DNA of 64,000 nucleotides from Brasenia schreberi (lineage: Eukaryota > Streptophyta > Magnoliopsida > Nymphaeales > Cabombaceae): assembly GCA_036023115.1 (NCBI GenBank), contig JAYKKT010000074.1, positions 11,831,001 through 11,895,000 on the forward strand, written 5' to 3'. Positions 33,315 to 47,576 of the stretch are shown here, one piece after another. The notes beneath the pieces were generated by a model. The model was not told the origin of the DNA and searched no databases. It was given only the letters and a program-made list of their open reading frames with translations. Position 1 is the stretch's first letter. Each line of letters opens with the position of its first letter. The position numbers and the translations under genes are program-made.

Positions 33315-33427
33315 TTCAATATTCTAGTACAATGAGAAGGCCAGAAACCAGATGCGCACACAAGGTATCGAACTTGTGACCTTCAACCTTGTGAGTCGAC
33401 CCTCTACCAAGCTATTGCTCTTTGTGC
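33315..33427 (-). mobile_element. tRNA-derived SINE just after the formyltransferase stop codon
   Basis: A 113-bp insertion flanked by a perfect 16-bp duplication gaatcacctcattctt (33299-33314 and 33428-33443). The minus strand has a pol III type promoter: box A tagcttggtagaggg and box B ggtcacaagttcgatacc with normal spacing. The short tail ends ...attgaaaa. It lies 72 bp beyond the TGA, so probably inside the 3' UTR, antisense to the gene, and could supply an alternative transcript end or antisense transcript. Confidence 0.85.
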
Positions 33428-33443
33428 GAATCACCTCATTCTT

Positions 33444-35465
33444 GTTATTAAATGTATGATGTTGTACACAAGTGCAGTAACTTGTGCAATCGTTAATGCC
33501 AGTCATAACTTTAAATTCATGCATTCTTGTGAAGTTAGATCTTCTTGCTCATTTTATCAGTTGTTGGAAGATTGCATGATCTTATTGGTTGTAGGAATAA
33601 CAAGCTCAACTTAAATATAACGACGATTATCCAAACCCTTTTGCAGACAATGATGAACCATGGTCACTGTCCAAATGATTGTTCATGAAGGCCTATTTGA
33701 AAAGGTAGTAGATGGGCCTCCCCAATACTAGTCATCAACCACGCCTGCTAAGTGTGGTTTGTAAATTGTGTACGTCAGAATTGTGCTCGTCTGAGCTAAT
33801 TGTGAGCAAAACATGTGATTCATTGTTTGGGCAGAAGTATGGTTGTGCACCCATTCACATTCTTAAACGTATTGCGTCGAAGTGATTTCATTATTTAGGC
33901 AAACGAAGCAAGGTCACGCTATCACAGCAAAACCGATTGCAACCCGTATATTTTGATTTCCTCCTCAAGAGTCATTCTTAGCTTTTGTATAGACAAACTA
34001 CTGCCAAGTTCTCACCTTTGTTCTCTAGTTCAGCTGGCTCCCTTCACAAGTGCAACAATGGCGCCGCCTACGGATCCATGATTTCCGGGCAATCCATATC
34101 CCACCTCCAACCCGATTTTGGTAGGTCTTGACCCGGCTTTTGGGTAAGGCAGAACTAACCAAGCGTGCCTAAACCACGACCATCGGTTTGGGTCGAGTTG
34201 TAGGTTGGGTTAACCTATTAGTAAACCTTGTTGGGCACCAGCGATGCTACAAGAAGCCCCTTCTGGTTACATGGTTCTTTTTGTCTCTTATTGGCTGCAT
34301 GGAACACACGCCTTGTTCTTAACGTGCACAACATATGCTCCTCTGGCACAGGACTTCTTTCTGACGTGTACCTCAGGTTCGCCAAGACTTCTTAAAAGCT
34401 TTGCAGTCAGATGTGTTCTCTAGATTTTAAATGCAGTTTCAAAGGCGAATTCTCAAGGAAAAAAACAGAAAAAGTTGCACAACCACGCTTATCGCCAACC
34501 ATTTGGTTGTGATGAATGAGAACATGAATCAGAAGTGGCTGTTTTATTTCTTCAGCAGTCTTCTCTTCATTAAAAGTTAATTATGTTGTGCCGCGGTAGA
34601 TCATGAACATCCTCTGTATGGCATGTTAGTAGCTCAGAAATGATCTAAATTGTCGATCATGCTTGATGGGCCTTGCCCAGATTCTTTAAACTCTGCACCA
34701 CTTTTGAACTTCCTCGATCGGTTTAACTTTCATTTGCTTGCAAGAATTCATGGTAGATAAGCTTTCTGGAATTTAACCTGCATTAGATGTCCAATGCAGA
34801 AAATATATGAAAACTTATTATGCAAGATTATACGTAATGGCTAACCATCCGCGTCGCTTCGCAAGTGCTTTGAAGCTACGTTGCATCGATCGGCTACCGT
34901 TTGCCAGTGTTGACAACGTTTCTCTTTCGCAAAGCGAGTTCAATTATTGTCGCAAGCAACGCTGAATGCTTTAATAATGAAGGTGTTTGTTGCAATGACT
35001 TGCAATTAACGCCATCAAAGAGCAAAGCACTAGCAAACTCTTGCTTTGCAAGTGCTTTGATAACGATGCTTCACATTGCTTTCCGAGTTTCTTACTTTGC
35101 ATTATAAACATCATCTTTATGATTGAGGCTTCGATGGCAAAATATAAAATGTGGGTCATCTTTAGCATATAAATTTTCTCCATGAATTCTGAGTCACCCA
35201 TTTATCATCTTAAAAACAAAATATGAGAGAGTTTAAACTCAACCGAAGTTTTGAAAATACTAATAGAAACTGCATAAGCATATTGATCAGGTTTTAACAT
35301 TCGGTGGTTGGTTAGATATTGCATGAACATGTGAGTGGGGCACGCCATGAGCCTCTTGCAGGTCCAAACTTTTAACTCCGGACCTCTTTTTCATATTTGG
35401 GTTTTCTGAATTTAACCCTTGTTCATTGGTCGACTCTAAATAAAGTCCCTCTCCATAGATTATAT
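33444..35465. other. Intergenic, no gene recognised
   Basis: Lies between the 3' ends of two convergent genes (formyltransferase on plus, dioxygenase on minus). No domain-bearing frame is seen. At 34850-35100 related words (cttcgcaagtgctttg, ctttcgcaaagcga, gctttgcaagtgctttgat) recur, suggesting an old degenerate repeat. Confidence 0.5.
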
Positions 35466-37293
<1,828 letters not shown>

Positions 37294-37887
37294 CTGCAGG
37301 AATGTTTGTTGAGTCGTTAAATGGAAATATATAAGCTAGTATACACCACTCTTGGTCGACATATGGATTCTCCGAGAAGTGCAATATACTTTATTTTTCG
37401 GTGAAAAGTTGCGATATACTTTATAACTTCTATCCTGTCCGCGTATTACTTCAAAAAGGTAGATGGCAGACGTACCAGGTAAGTAAATAAATACACACAA
37501 TGCAGGTGATAAAGCAAAATGCAAATTACAAAATACATATTTGAGTACGAAAAGGATTAAACATTTACTACTAGTAGTAAATGCTCAAACTTCATCAATC
37601 CTCAAATCTAATCTATCATCTCAACTATTAGATCATCTCAAATTCCATTCATGCTTACATCTATTTTATCATTCCAATTGTTGGATTTTTGTGACCAATG
37701 ATTGAGGTGCAGAAACAAAAAATATATATTAAATGCATGATACAACAATTAAGAATATTTTTAATTCAAATCTCTATTATGCTAATCATACAATAAAGAT
37801 ATTTGAGTAGATTTGCACATGAATAAAATTTGAGCATTTACCACTATCTTTATATATATATATATACATATATACATATATATATAC

Positions 37888-37921
<34 letters not shown>

Positions 37922-39776
37922 TGAGAGAGAGAGAGAGAGAGAGTTAAGTAATATTTATATAATATAATAAATAATATAATTTTAAATACACCATATAAAT
38001 TTTAATGAGTTAAGATCACAATGTATTTTAAATTACATAAAGATAAAATATAATTTTACTTATTCACTTTAAAGAAATTTTTAAAAAAAGAAGTTATTAT
38101 TAATCATAACACTTAGTTATTATTATCTCATGTATATTAATTTTAAAATTAAATACATATTATATCATTTAAATACATGTATATCATAATATTAATCATA
38201 ATATTCTTTACATATTTTCTTTTTTCTTTACATTTCTATTTAACATATTATCTTTACTTTTCTTATCATCTTTTTTTTTATTTTTCTCTCTTTTATTTTT
38301 TTAAATAAAAATAGTAAAAGAGAGAACATTCAATTTTTCAAAAAAATGTTAAATAGATTGTTACAAAAAAAAAAAACTAAGCAGATTAAGATATAATTTT
38401 AATATTAAAATCCCAATTTTTTGTTAAAAATTCTTCAATTGTTATTTGTTACTTTGGCATCTTTAATTTCATTCCCCTACTAATAAATAAAATTCCTAAA
38501 TTAGCAGAAAAATTTAAAAAAAAATTGGGTTCTCATGTGATCCCTCCTATTTCTTATGGATAGTGTGATCGCTTCTATTTCTTATATGATCTCTCTGTTG
38601 CCAATACCAAAAAAATAGGAGGAGTCCTATTACCTATATCTTATCCAAGTTGCTTTTTTAAACGCTTCCTAACTCTACTTTATTAAGTAACAACCTTTCT
38701 CCTATAGGAAGAGGATCATATATCCATTTCGTGGGTCTATGATCCACTATCCATTTTATCCAAGTTAGCGGCGTTCGTGTGAAAAAAACACCTAACTACG
38801 CTTCTATTGCCAATGAGCTTAAGGGCAACCTACCAGGATCGCTCGTGTGACTTTCTCTTCCTTAATGGTTCGGCGTTAGGTGTGAAGCAAACTTCACCAA
38901 CAATCTATTGCTCCGGATTAGCTTAAGAGCAATCTTTAAATTAACACTCTGGAAGTTTGCTTTCTTTTCAACTTAAAGTCTTATGATTTGTTAAGCTTTA
39001 ACAATCCCTGCATTCAAGTCTTTAAGTGATAGTGGATTGTTAATTTTATTTTCGAAGATCCTATGTTGTTGGTTGAACTTAAGCATTAACTTGTTTGTTG
39101 TTGTGTGTTTAGTCCTTATTGTTGAACTTTAGCTATTATATCATATTGAAATCTAGTTGCTTGGATTGAATTTTATTTTTTGTTGTAACTTGAATTTGTG
39201 TAACCTTGGCTCCTTATTGAAATTGAACTTTAATGGATATTTTTAATTAGTATTTTAATAATTGAATTTGTTGTTATTTATATTTGTAACTTGAAAAAAA
39301 CTAATATCCACTTTAAAGAGCTTAATGCTGTAATAAAATTTTTAATTAAGTATTTTAATCAATTGTTGGTGTCAACCATACTAAAATCCCTTTAAAGGGA
39401 TAGGGAGAAAAAGATGAAATCAAGAATTTAACAAAAGTAATATTTGTTAAGTTTACTAAACTAAAAGCTACTTTTTATTTCCGAAAAAAGACTTAATATG
39501 ATATTCTATTAGAAAACTATTGTTGATCATTAAAGGACATGTTAAGGAAAATATCGAGCAAAGTTGTACAATTCAATTCAATATATTAGTGGTATTTCAA
39601 TTTGGTAAATGGCGAGACGGACCTCTTCGTGCGAGGAGTTGGACCTCGATTTTCATAAGTGAATTTGGGCAAAGTTTTATTTTTTATTGGTGGTGTAGTG
39701 ATTATAATTGGAATTGAAATTACGGCTTTGTGTTAGTTTGTAATATACGTATTCACTGAATTTGAGGCTTGTGAGC
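37294..39776. other. AT-rich region upstream of the dioxygenase, no exon recognised
   Basis: Should contain the first intron and possibly the first exon or promoter of the dioxygenase gene, but no GFFQ-type exon end or IPVIDL-type segment is seen on the minus strand. A (TA)n/(CATATA)n/(GA)n compound microsatellite is at about 37851-37943. 37950-38520 is extremely AT-rich with A and T homopolymers. 38520-39000 has somewhat higher complexity but no frame of note. Confidence 0.55.
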
Positions 39777-40252
39777 TGCCAAATAGGTGTGTGTGTGTGT
39801 GTGTTAGTTTGTAATAACCACTAATATATACAAATATGTAATAACCACTAATATTATAATAGGTATGTGTGTTAGTTTATAATCTTGATATTCTGAATTT
39901 GAGGCTTGTGAGCGCAAATAGGTGTGTGTGTGTGTGTGTGTGTGTTAGTTATGTAATAACCACTAATATTACAAATAGGTGTGTGTGTTAGTTTGTAATA
40001 ACCACTTAATATTCTTGAATTTGAGGCTTGTGAACTACAAATAAGTGTGTGTGTGTGTGTGTGTGTGTTAGTTAATATTCCACACTTGAATTTGAAGCTT
40101 GTGAACTACAAATAGGTGTGTGTGTGTGTGTGTGTGTTAGTTTGTAATAACCATTAATATTCTTAAATTTGAGGCTTGTGAACTACAAATATAAGGGTGT
40201 GTGTGTGCGTGCATGTGTTTTCTTGAATTTGAGGCTTGTGAACTACAAATAG

Positions 40253-40296
<44 letters not shown>

Positions 40297-40396
40297 GTTA
40301 ATATTGTGAACTATAAATAGGTGTGTGTGTGTGTGTTAGTTTGTAATAACCATTAATATTCTTGAATTGAAGCTATATGAGGCTATGAACTACAAA

Positions 40397-40437
<41 letters not shown>

Positions 40438-40925
40438 GTTTGTTAAAACCAACTTGATATTCTAATTGAATTTGAAGCTTGTGAACTACAAATAGGTGTG
40501 TGTGTGTGTGTGTGTGTGTTAGTTTGTAATAACCTTTGATATTCCTGAATTTGAAGCTTGTGAACTACAAATAGGTGTGTGTTAGTTTGTAATAACCACT
40601 GTGATATTCTTGAATTTGAAGCTTGTGAACTACAAATAAGGTGTGTGTGTGTGTGTGTGTGTAATGTTAGTTTGTAATAACCATTAATATTACTTAAATT
40701 TGAGAGGCTTAATGAACTACATAATAGGTGTGTGTGTGCATGTGTATATATGTTATATTTAAAAAAAAGGCTTGTGAAAAAACAAATAGGTGTGTGTCTG
40801 TATGTATGTGTGTGTGTGCTGTGTGTGTTAGTATATATATATGTACACTATATATAGGTGTGTGTGTGTGCGTAATGGTTTGTAACCATTAATATTCTTG
40901 AATTTGAGGCTTGTGAACCTACAAA

Positions 40926-40967
<42 letters not shown>

Positions 40968-41130
40968 GTTAATATTGTGAACTATAAAAAAAAAAAAAAA
41001 AAAACCTTAGGTGTGTGTGAATGTGTGAAGTTTGTGAACTAAAAATGGGTGTGTGTGTGTGTGTGTGTGTGTTATGTAATAACCAGTATTCACAATTTGA
41101 AGGAACTTATGAACTACAAATAGGTGTGTG
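39777..41130 (+). repeat. Degenerate minisatellite with embedded (GT)n tracts
   Basis: About 18-19 units of roughly 55-95 bp. Each has the frame (ttcttgaatttgaggcttgtgaactacaaatagg)(tgtg)n(gttagtttgtaataaccattaatat). The (GT)n part varies from a few to about 20 repeats and accounts for much of the unit-length variation. Several units lack one segment. Low-complexity frames across the region are not genes. Confidence 0.9.
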
Positions 41131-41639
41131 CAGTTACCACATTATATATATATATATATATACATACATATATACAAATTAGAAATGTCAATAGACTATG
41201 GGTACCAAATCAGGTGGGTCGGGTCACCTCTGGTCCAGAACAAAAGCTGCAGGTTGAGCCAAGACATACCCGACCTTCTTTCTATTCAGTTCAATTTTAA
41301 GGACCCACAACCGACTTAATTATTGAATTAAGTGTTGTTGAGCCCAACTAAGCCCACACAAACTGTTTCTCTCTCTCTCCCTCTCTCTCTCTTTCTTTGA
41401 AGATGACTTGACTTGAAATAGGTGTTTTAGTTCGTGTTATCGTTTTATCCTGGGAGAAAGGCAATGATAATTGCACTTGTTTTGATAGTAGAATGCTGAT
41501 TTTTCTAAGACAAGTCCTTGAAGATGGAAGGGTCGTATAATTGATTTACTTATTTTATTTTGTTTGATATGGGAATGTAGTTCGTCGGTTGACTCTAGCC
41601 TAAAATACATTATGTATGTCATGATATTTATATTTTAGG

Positions 41640-41873
41640 TTGGGTTTGGGTACAACATTATCAACCAAGGGAGTCCAGCAACATGGGCTTTCCACATATT
41701 GAATTCCTGACCTACCAGCAGCGTTGGTGTCGAAGATCTAGAAATATTTTTTGGGTAGGCCAAATGACCCACACTCTTCGGGATACCAGCAACCCGGGCA
41801 TTGAACCCACGACTTTCAACTTGTGAGACGAGATCCATAGCCAGGGGAGCTGCTCTGCGTGCATAAAGTCGCT
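41640..41873 (-). mobile_element. Candidate tRNA-derived SINE
   Basis: The minus strand reads agctcccctggctatggatc (box A-like) and, about 30 bases on, gtcgtgggttcaatgccc (box B-like), followed by about 150 bp of unrelated body ending near acccaacctaaaa. Flanks show a short candidate duplication (tttaggt at 41633-41639 and near 41874-41880). Box A is weaker than in the SINE at 33315, so the call is tentative. Confidence 0.45.
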
Positions 41874-41880
41874 ATTTAGG

Positions 41881-43124
41881 TATAATCTTCCCGTAGAAGC
41901 AAAAATTTATGAAGACCTAGTATTTAATTCTGTAATTTATTTATTTATCAAACTATCACCACTTTTCACTGTCACCACCCACCTTACCGTCGCCAGTCAG
42001 TAGAGTTATCCCTGTCGTGCAGTTACCACCATCAACCACCATTACCATCATATAAAAAGAAAGAAAAACCCCAGCAAAGAGAAGTAGAGGGAGTTCTCTT
42101 CTCCAATTGTCTCGGCTAGATCAATAACTAAAGGAACAATAGTTTACGGCTAAGTTACATGATTAACACACAGCATGCAACCACCGGTCTTTTCATGATC
42201 CCCAAGTGAGAAAAGACCATGTATTGTGTTCAAGCATCTACAGCATGCTCTAACGGAGAATTTAAAATGGTTTCAAATATTGAGTCTAGCTATATTGCGT
42301 GAAACGCTAAAAGTTGACACTATTAACATAACTAGAATCTAGATGGTTTGAATCTTGAACTTATGATTCATGTTGACATCTCAGACACGTCAAAACTTCA
42401 TGGAGTCTTTCACCATTCCGATCCATCTGATTCTTCATCTACCCCATCTCTCCCTTTATCTTCGCAAACCATCTTTCATAGGCTGCATTCAATTCTCCGG
42501 TTGTGTTGTAAAGGGGACCGGGTTGGAGTCAGGGAAGGTAGTTCCAATCGTTCCCAAATGCTAGATGACCTTGTTCAAGGAGGTGCCCTAGTTTTAAATA
42601 TCCATGCTCATATCCTCTATTCGCATCTTATGGACCGCGACCATCTCCTTCAAGACAGATAATAATGGGTTTCATGAGATTCTCCTTTCTGCTAAAATTG
42701 TTTCAAGTGGTTCACTACGTGTTCCCCTTTATGCTGCTGCTGCTGCTTATGTATCACTACTTCGTTTAAGTTCCTCGTGGACTCAGTCATCTCTGAAAAA
42801 TGTGCCGCTAAATAAATGCAAATTCATTACTATCTATACGTTCTGTGTTCCGGGTCAGATTTAGATCTGAACCAGGACCACAAAAGCAAGTTAAGCAAAT
42901 AGCGTTTGTACTGGTTATAATCAAACTGAAATTTTTATGGTTGCTATTTTGATCCAAATCTGAGCCGAAACGAATCTTAATCCAAGGAATAATCTAGGCA
43001 TCTACTACCCAGCTTGCTTTTAGTAGGTTAAATGTTCTTTAGCTTGACATATTGCAGCTTCCTTTCGCGTTGCAACTCTCCCACATTCTTATTGTAGTTG
43101 CATACGTATCATCAAGAAAGAAAA
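41881..43124. other. No gene recognised
   Basis: Mixed-complexity intergenic sequence. Two overlapping frames at 42348-42662 and 42604-42864 have ordinary base composition but no domain I recognise, no homology to the neighbours and no convincing splice context. I do not call a gene. Confidence 0.45.
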
Positions 43125-44672
43125 TTAAGTAAGAAGAGTTAGATAAGGTCATTCAAACGTTTCAACAAAGAGAAATATTTTGTTTAAGATGAGATTTAAA
43201 TGGATACATGGATACACGCTCATATTCATGAAAACTATGATTTTGAAAATTTAAATGTATAAGATAAGAAATTTTTGAATTTTGTTATTACACATGATCT
43301 CTTTATAACCAATATAATATTCAAAAAAAATAAGATAAACATTTGATTACTTATAAGAGTAACTTGTCATAAATATAAATTGATTAATTTTCTTATAAGA
43401 TAAAAGATAAATCATATTATAAGGAACCGTAGTGAAAAACTTAACTACTCAAAATCTACCTTTGATTATTGATTCGCATATAAGAAAGTGAAAAAAGAGG
43501 CAAAGAGTACATACAACTACTCAACTAAATTGTGGACCTCATAAATGAAAGAAAGATATATTTAAAAATAGTCTTCAATGAGATGCTTTAAATTATATAG
43601 GTATAGGTTGTGATATGTAGAATAATATAATCAAGGATATTAGTCATTGGCAAAAAGTGTAGTAGGTCAATCTAAGGGAGGCGTACCGATACAAAAGAAA
43701 GCTCGATAGTCTAGCATAGTGGATAGAGGACATGCCACAAATTGCATTATGTCAATAAGACTCATAAAACTTTGGGGCTTTTAATAGTCTAAAAAATAAA
43801 ATAAAAGAAGTAGTCAATGGAGCAAAAGCCAAAACTTGAGAGGATTTATATAAAAGCTCTACTTAAAAGAAGGTGAAAGACATACTTTAGGATAACTAAG
43901 ACTATACGTTGGATAGAGGACTATACGTTGGAAAAGAAGTAGTCAATGGAGCAAGATGCATTAAAAATAAGGATAACAAGATTCTAGCAACAAGTGTTGA
44001 AATAAAAATAGACAAAAAAAAATTTATATGTTTTTCTAACAAAAATATAAGTACTAGTATTAACTTTAGAGAATTAATCAACTTGAAAGAGTATATCAAC
44101 TGTAATTTCTATTGAAGTATTCGAAGTAATGAAGTCAAAAAGACTAATCATCCTACGGAGGTTGGTAGGATGTAAGACCAAGTAATATTCTTATAAAAAT
44201 GTGAAAAAATCTTGAAGAGATGGGCGTCACTTGACTTAAAAGATTATTTAATAAAATATAAAAAATCAAAAGATGCCTAAAAGATAGAGGAAGAGCATAA
44301 TTATACTCATATATAAAAGAAGAGAGATATTAAGCATTGTGCAAATTATCAAATTGATGAGCCATACTACGAAATTATAAGAAAGAATTATTTAACATAT
44401 GTTAAGACAAGCATCAAGTATAACCCAGAACTGACTTGAGATTATGCCAAGGAGATCTACTAAAAAGGCTAATCACTTATTAAGAAGTCTTATAAAATAT
44501 TTTAGAGCAAAATAAAATATTTACTTGATATTTATTGATTTAAAAATATTCATCATATGGTGTCAAGAGATATTCTTTAGAGGACTTTGAAAAGGAGTGG
44601 TATCCCATTCAAATACATAATGAGAACTTATAAATGAATGATGAATTTCTTCGAAGTTAATATTGGATAACA
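43125..44672 (+). mobile_element. Old, heavily decayed RTE LINE fragment
   Basis: Collinear with the plus-strand RTE from its endonuclease (aagagttagataaggt, tttaaatggata) through the linker and reverse transcriptase (gcaaattatcaa.ttgatgagccata, tatttattgattta, ttcttcgaagttaatattgg), where it stops. Many substitutions, stops and indels mark it as the oldest RTE copy in the window. The 3' third is absent, so it was truncated after insertion. A 20-25 bp local duplication (gttggatagaggactatacg) occurs near 43910-43930. Confidence 0.8.
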
Positions 44673-44679
44673 ACCAATG

Positions 44680-45130
44680 GATGGTTCCAGTTTTGGGTTT
44701 GGCGATTCCAGATTCATGACAGTTTCGGATCTGATTTTATGACGGATCTGGATCCGGTTCTCAATAGTTTCGAATCCGGTTTCAAAAAGGTTTTGGATCT
44801 AGAACCAGAAGTTCGATTCAGAACCGACAGTTTAATTTGAAATCGGACCTAGAATTGATGGTTTGATTTGGAACCGGATCCAAAATTGGAGGTCCGATTT
44901 AGAACCAAACTCGAAATTGATGGTTTGATTCAGAACTGGATCTAGAACCGGCCCGACGATTAGAATCAAAACCCAAACCACCGGTTTTTATAGCGATTCC
45001 GTTTTCAGGCTGGTTTTTTAAATAAACAAACCGTAACTGGACCGGGACATGTCCAAGTTCGATTACCATTCTAGTTTGATTTGATTTGTGGGCCAGCTTG
45101 ATTTCGAGTCGAATCGTCGGGTCGGTTCCA
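44680..45130. repeat. Degenerate tandem repeat of a ggatct(a/g)gaaccgg(a)-type word
   Basis: A string of related 20-25 bp words (gatctggatccggttc, ggatctagaaccagaagttcgattc, gaaccggatccaaaattgg and so on) continues for about 450 bp with no fixed period. Similar ggttccggttctggtt words recur at 57540-58000 and 58490-58740. No coding sense is found. Confidence 0.7.
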
Positions 45131-45952
45131 AACTGGCCATGTCTAGTTTACCCATATCGTGAATCCAATGGAAACGAGTTAGACTGGGTTGAAACACAAG
45201 TAATTTCGTGCTAGGTTAGCTTCTTGGCACAATCAAAGAGGCAATAAGTATCCAATCGGCCGATACCTTATTCTGTTTTTAGGTATGTGGCTTCAGGTTG
45301 CTGCATGTCGGGTGGCGGACCCAATTTAGGAAGTACTCGAAATCTGAAAATATTCATGAATCTATCATTACACAATAAGATACAAGTGTTTTGTGGATAT
45401 GAAATACAAGTCGGCCCAACTTAAAATGTTGCTTCATCCCCAAAAAAATCCTGGATCCACCGTGCGCATAGCTGACCAGACCCAGACCCAGACCCATACA
45501 TGGTACAACACCATAATGTTTCGATTAAACACCAACTCCCTTTTCATTCATTGGGGTGTGCCAATTTCTCATGTATTAGTTTTAAGGCATAACAAGCGGT
45601 CAAAAGCAGTAGTAAATATGAATTTCCGTAGCTTTGTATCATGGAAACTTTATGAACGTTTATAATTTTAGATGCCATAAAGTTGGCCACATTTGATAAA
45701 CATACACTAGTAAATATGAACTTCGCTAGTTTGATTACTCTCAACTTATTCAAGTTTGTGCACCAACTTGATCAAAAGCATCGATATTTTTTTATGTCGA
45801 AAGCCCAAAGATAGAAAAATCTTAAAGCTGTCTTAAGTAGGGCACATGAGGTCACTCCATATCCTAAAACTAAAGACGGAAGACCAACTTGGTTTCTCAT
45901 GGTTCTTAGTTTTATGTGCATAATTTTGCTAAGAATTAGGAGATATTGACAT

Positions 45953-46077
45953 TTTTTTTGTTACAGTGGGAGGCCGATGCCTTACGCATGCACCCCTTCC
46001 CCTCCTTCCTCAGGGATCGAACTTGCCACCTCGGAGTCAGAGAGCCCTACTGGTGAGCTAACGTTCTGGGTAACATG
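45953..46077 (-). mobile_element. tRNA-derived SINE
   Basis: The minus strand has box A (tagctcaccagtaggg) and box B (ggcaagttcgatccc) about 35 bp apart, then a body and a terminal A run (plus strand attttttttgttacagtggg). Short duplications ttgacat flank it (45946-45952 and 46078-46084). A complete tRNA cloverleaf cannot be drawn, so this is a SINE head and not a tRNA gene. Confidence 0.75.
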
Positions 46078-46618
46078 TTGACATGGATTTTACTATTAAT
46101 CATTGGTTCAGTGACATTAATTAGTTTGATGTGTATATATACTTTTTCATTATTGTTAATATTGAATCAAATAAAACCCTGTAGCTAATGGTGTTAGCGC
46201 GTCATAGTACATGCTTGTCCAGTGGTGGATATCTAGGAGTTGACATTAATGGCGAATCCTTCATCCGTAACTTGTGCGAGAACAAACAAAAATTCCTTCT
46301 GGGTCGTCATTCGATCATGTTAGAATCAACTTGGTTTACCAACTTGATCATCTTGAGCAATGCCGTGTTTGCTTTGCACTCCTTGAACTGATTGAACTTT
46401 AATGGATGAGCACTCAATCCATTTACCTGCAAGTTGAGATGCATGCCGACTTGATCAATCTTTATGACCCACGCCATGAAAAGTTTTAATTTTTTCGTAT
46501 ACTTAACAAATCCTTTAGCTTGTTGTGATCCAATCGTCTATGACCCGATCCATCTCGGAACCCTAATCGGACCCTTAAACCCTGCTTTTCATTTCCTCCC
46601 TAGAACCATACGGGTAGA

Positions 46619-46797
46619 CAGTGACAGATCCAGAAACTCTTTTGATATGGAGCGAATATGCCATTCAATGGTTTCGAGTGGAGCAAACTATGTATTATAA
46701 CCCATGGAGCCTACCAAGAGCTACAAAGTTTAAGTTGATTCTTCAAATTTATGGTGGGGTGAACCCCCCACCTCAGCTCAATGTAGATCCACCACTG
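46619..46797. mobile_element. Candidate small non-autonomous element, related to the one at 22695
   Basis: Starts cagtgacagatccag and ends agatccaccactg, whose complement is cagtggtggatct. The interior contains ggtggggtgaaccccccacc, the counterpart of the motif in 22695-22868. A target duplication is not clear. It lies 130 bp left of the copia element. Confidence 0.45.
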
Positions 46798-46926
46798 TGA
46801 GTACGGGAGACCATGTAGCACATGAACAAATCTTTCCTTGTGTTGGCTTCTTTCTCATAATTAGCATTATGCATCAATTCGATCGCCCACGCCATGAAAG
46901 TTGAGCACCACCAATGTCAAAGTTCT

Positions 46927-47385
46927 ATTGCGTTTTTCGGTTGTCTTTTTGCAGGATTTCAGCTTCTGTCGACCTCTGGTTCTTCGCCGTCGACCTTCGA
47001 TTTCTACCTGTTTTGCTTCTAAGGTATGCTTGCAGCGGAAGAACAAAGGTACGTGGTTTATCTATTTGAGGTTTCCTCTCAATGGGGTTTCTCTTGGAAG
47101 GTTTTTCGGTTTTTCGAAGATTTGTTTGTGTCTATATTGTTGTCTGCGATGCTCTGCATTTATACAGTATCGCATGCTCCTTCTTTCCTGGTTTATTCCA
47201 TTGGGCTTTCCTTTTTAGGAGCCATTATATCCGGACTGTTACCACGTCTTTTGGTAACGGTTCGGCAGTTTCATTCTTTTTGGTTGTTACAGCTATTTTT
47301 TCCATAACCCTGACCACAAATAATGGTTTGATGGTCAGTCCAGTCGTTTCTCTACTGGGTTGCTGAGAATGACCACTGTCTTACA
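46927..47385 (-). repeat. 3' LTR of the copia element
   Basis: 459 bp. The terminal TG has become TA at the outer left end (tattgcg against tgttgca in the other LTR), and the inner end is ...ctgtcttaca. It shares long blocks with 52036-52476 (tctgtcgacctctggttctt, agcggaagaacaaaggta, ggtttttcgaaga). Frames across it are shadows repeated in both LTRs. Confidence 0.9.
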
Positions 47386-47576
47386 TCTCCCACTTGGTCA
47401 TTCGAGCCAAGTGAATTGACATATTGGTTTTCCTCTCACTTTTGCGGGGTTTTCCTAGTAATATCATTTCATGATTGCTACTGCAATCACTACCCATTGT
47501 GTGGTTATTTACCTACACAACTATCAAACATATCACAAACCCATGTTCGCAATATGTTTTGAGAAAAGCTCCTCTG

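Noticed and set aside
39777..41130. CRISPR-like pattern of repeats and spacers
   Set aside because: Units are degenerate and of uneven length, the 'spacers' are GT microsatellites, and the context is a plant nuclear genome.
42348..42864. Possible unknown gene in a higher-complexity stretch
   Set aside because: No domain, no coherent splice structure, and competing frames on both strands; not supportable from sequence alone.
45990..46077. tRNA gene candidates at the SINE heads (also 33340-33427 and 41780-41850)
   Set aside because: A and B boxes are present but no acceptor stem or full cloverleaf can be formed, and flanking duplications show SINE insertion.
47026..47366. Frames of 93-105 codons with hydrophobic stretches, similar to frames at 52161-52384
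   Set aside because: Both sets lie in the two LTRs of the copia element; similarity reflects LTR homology, not a duplicated gene.
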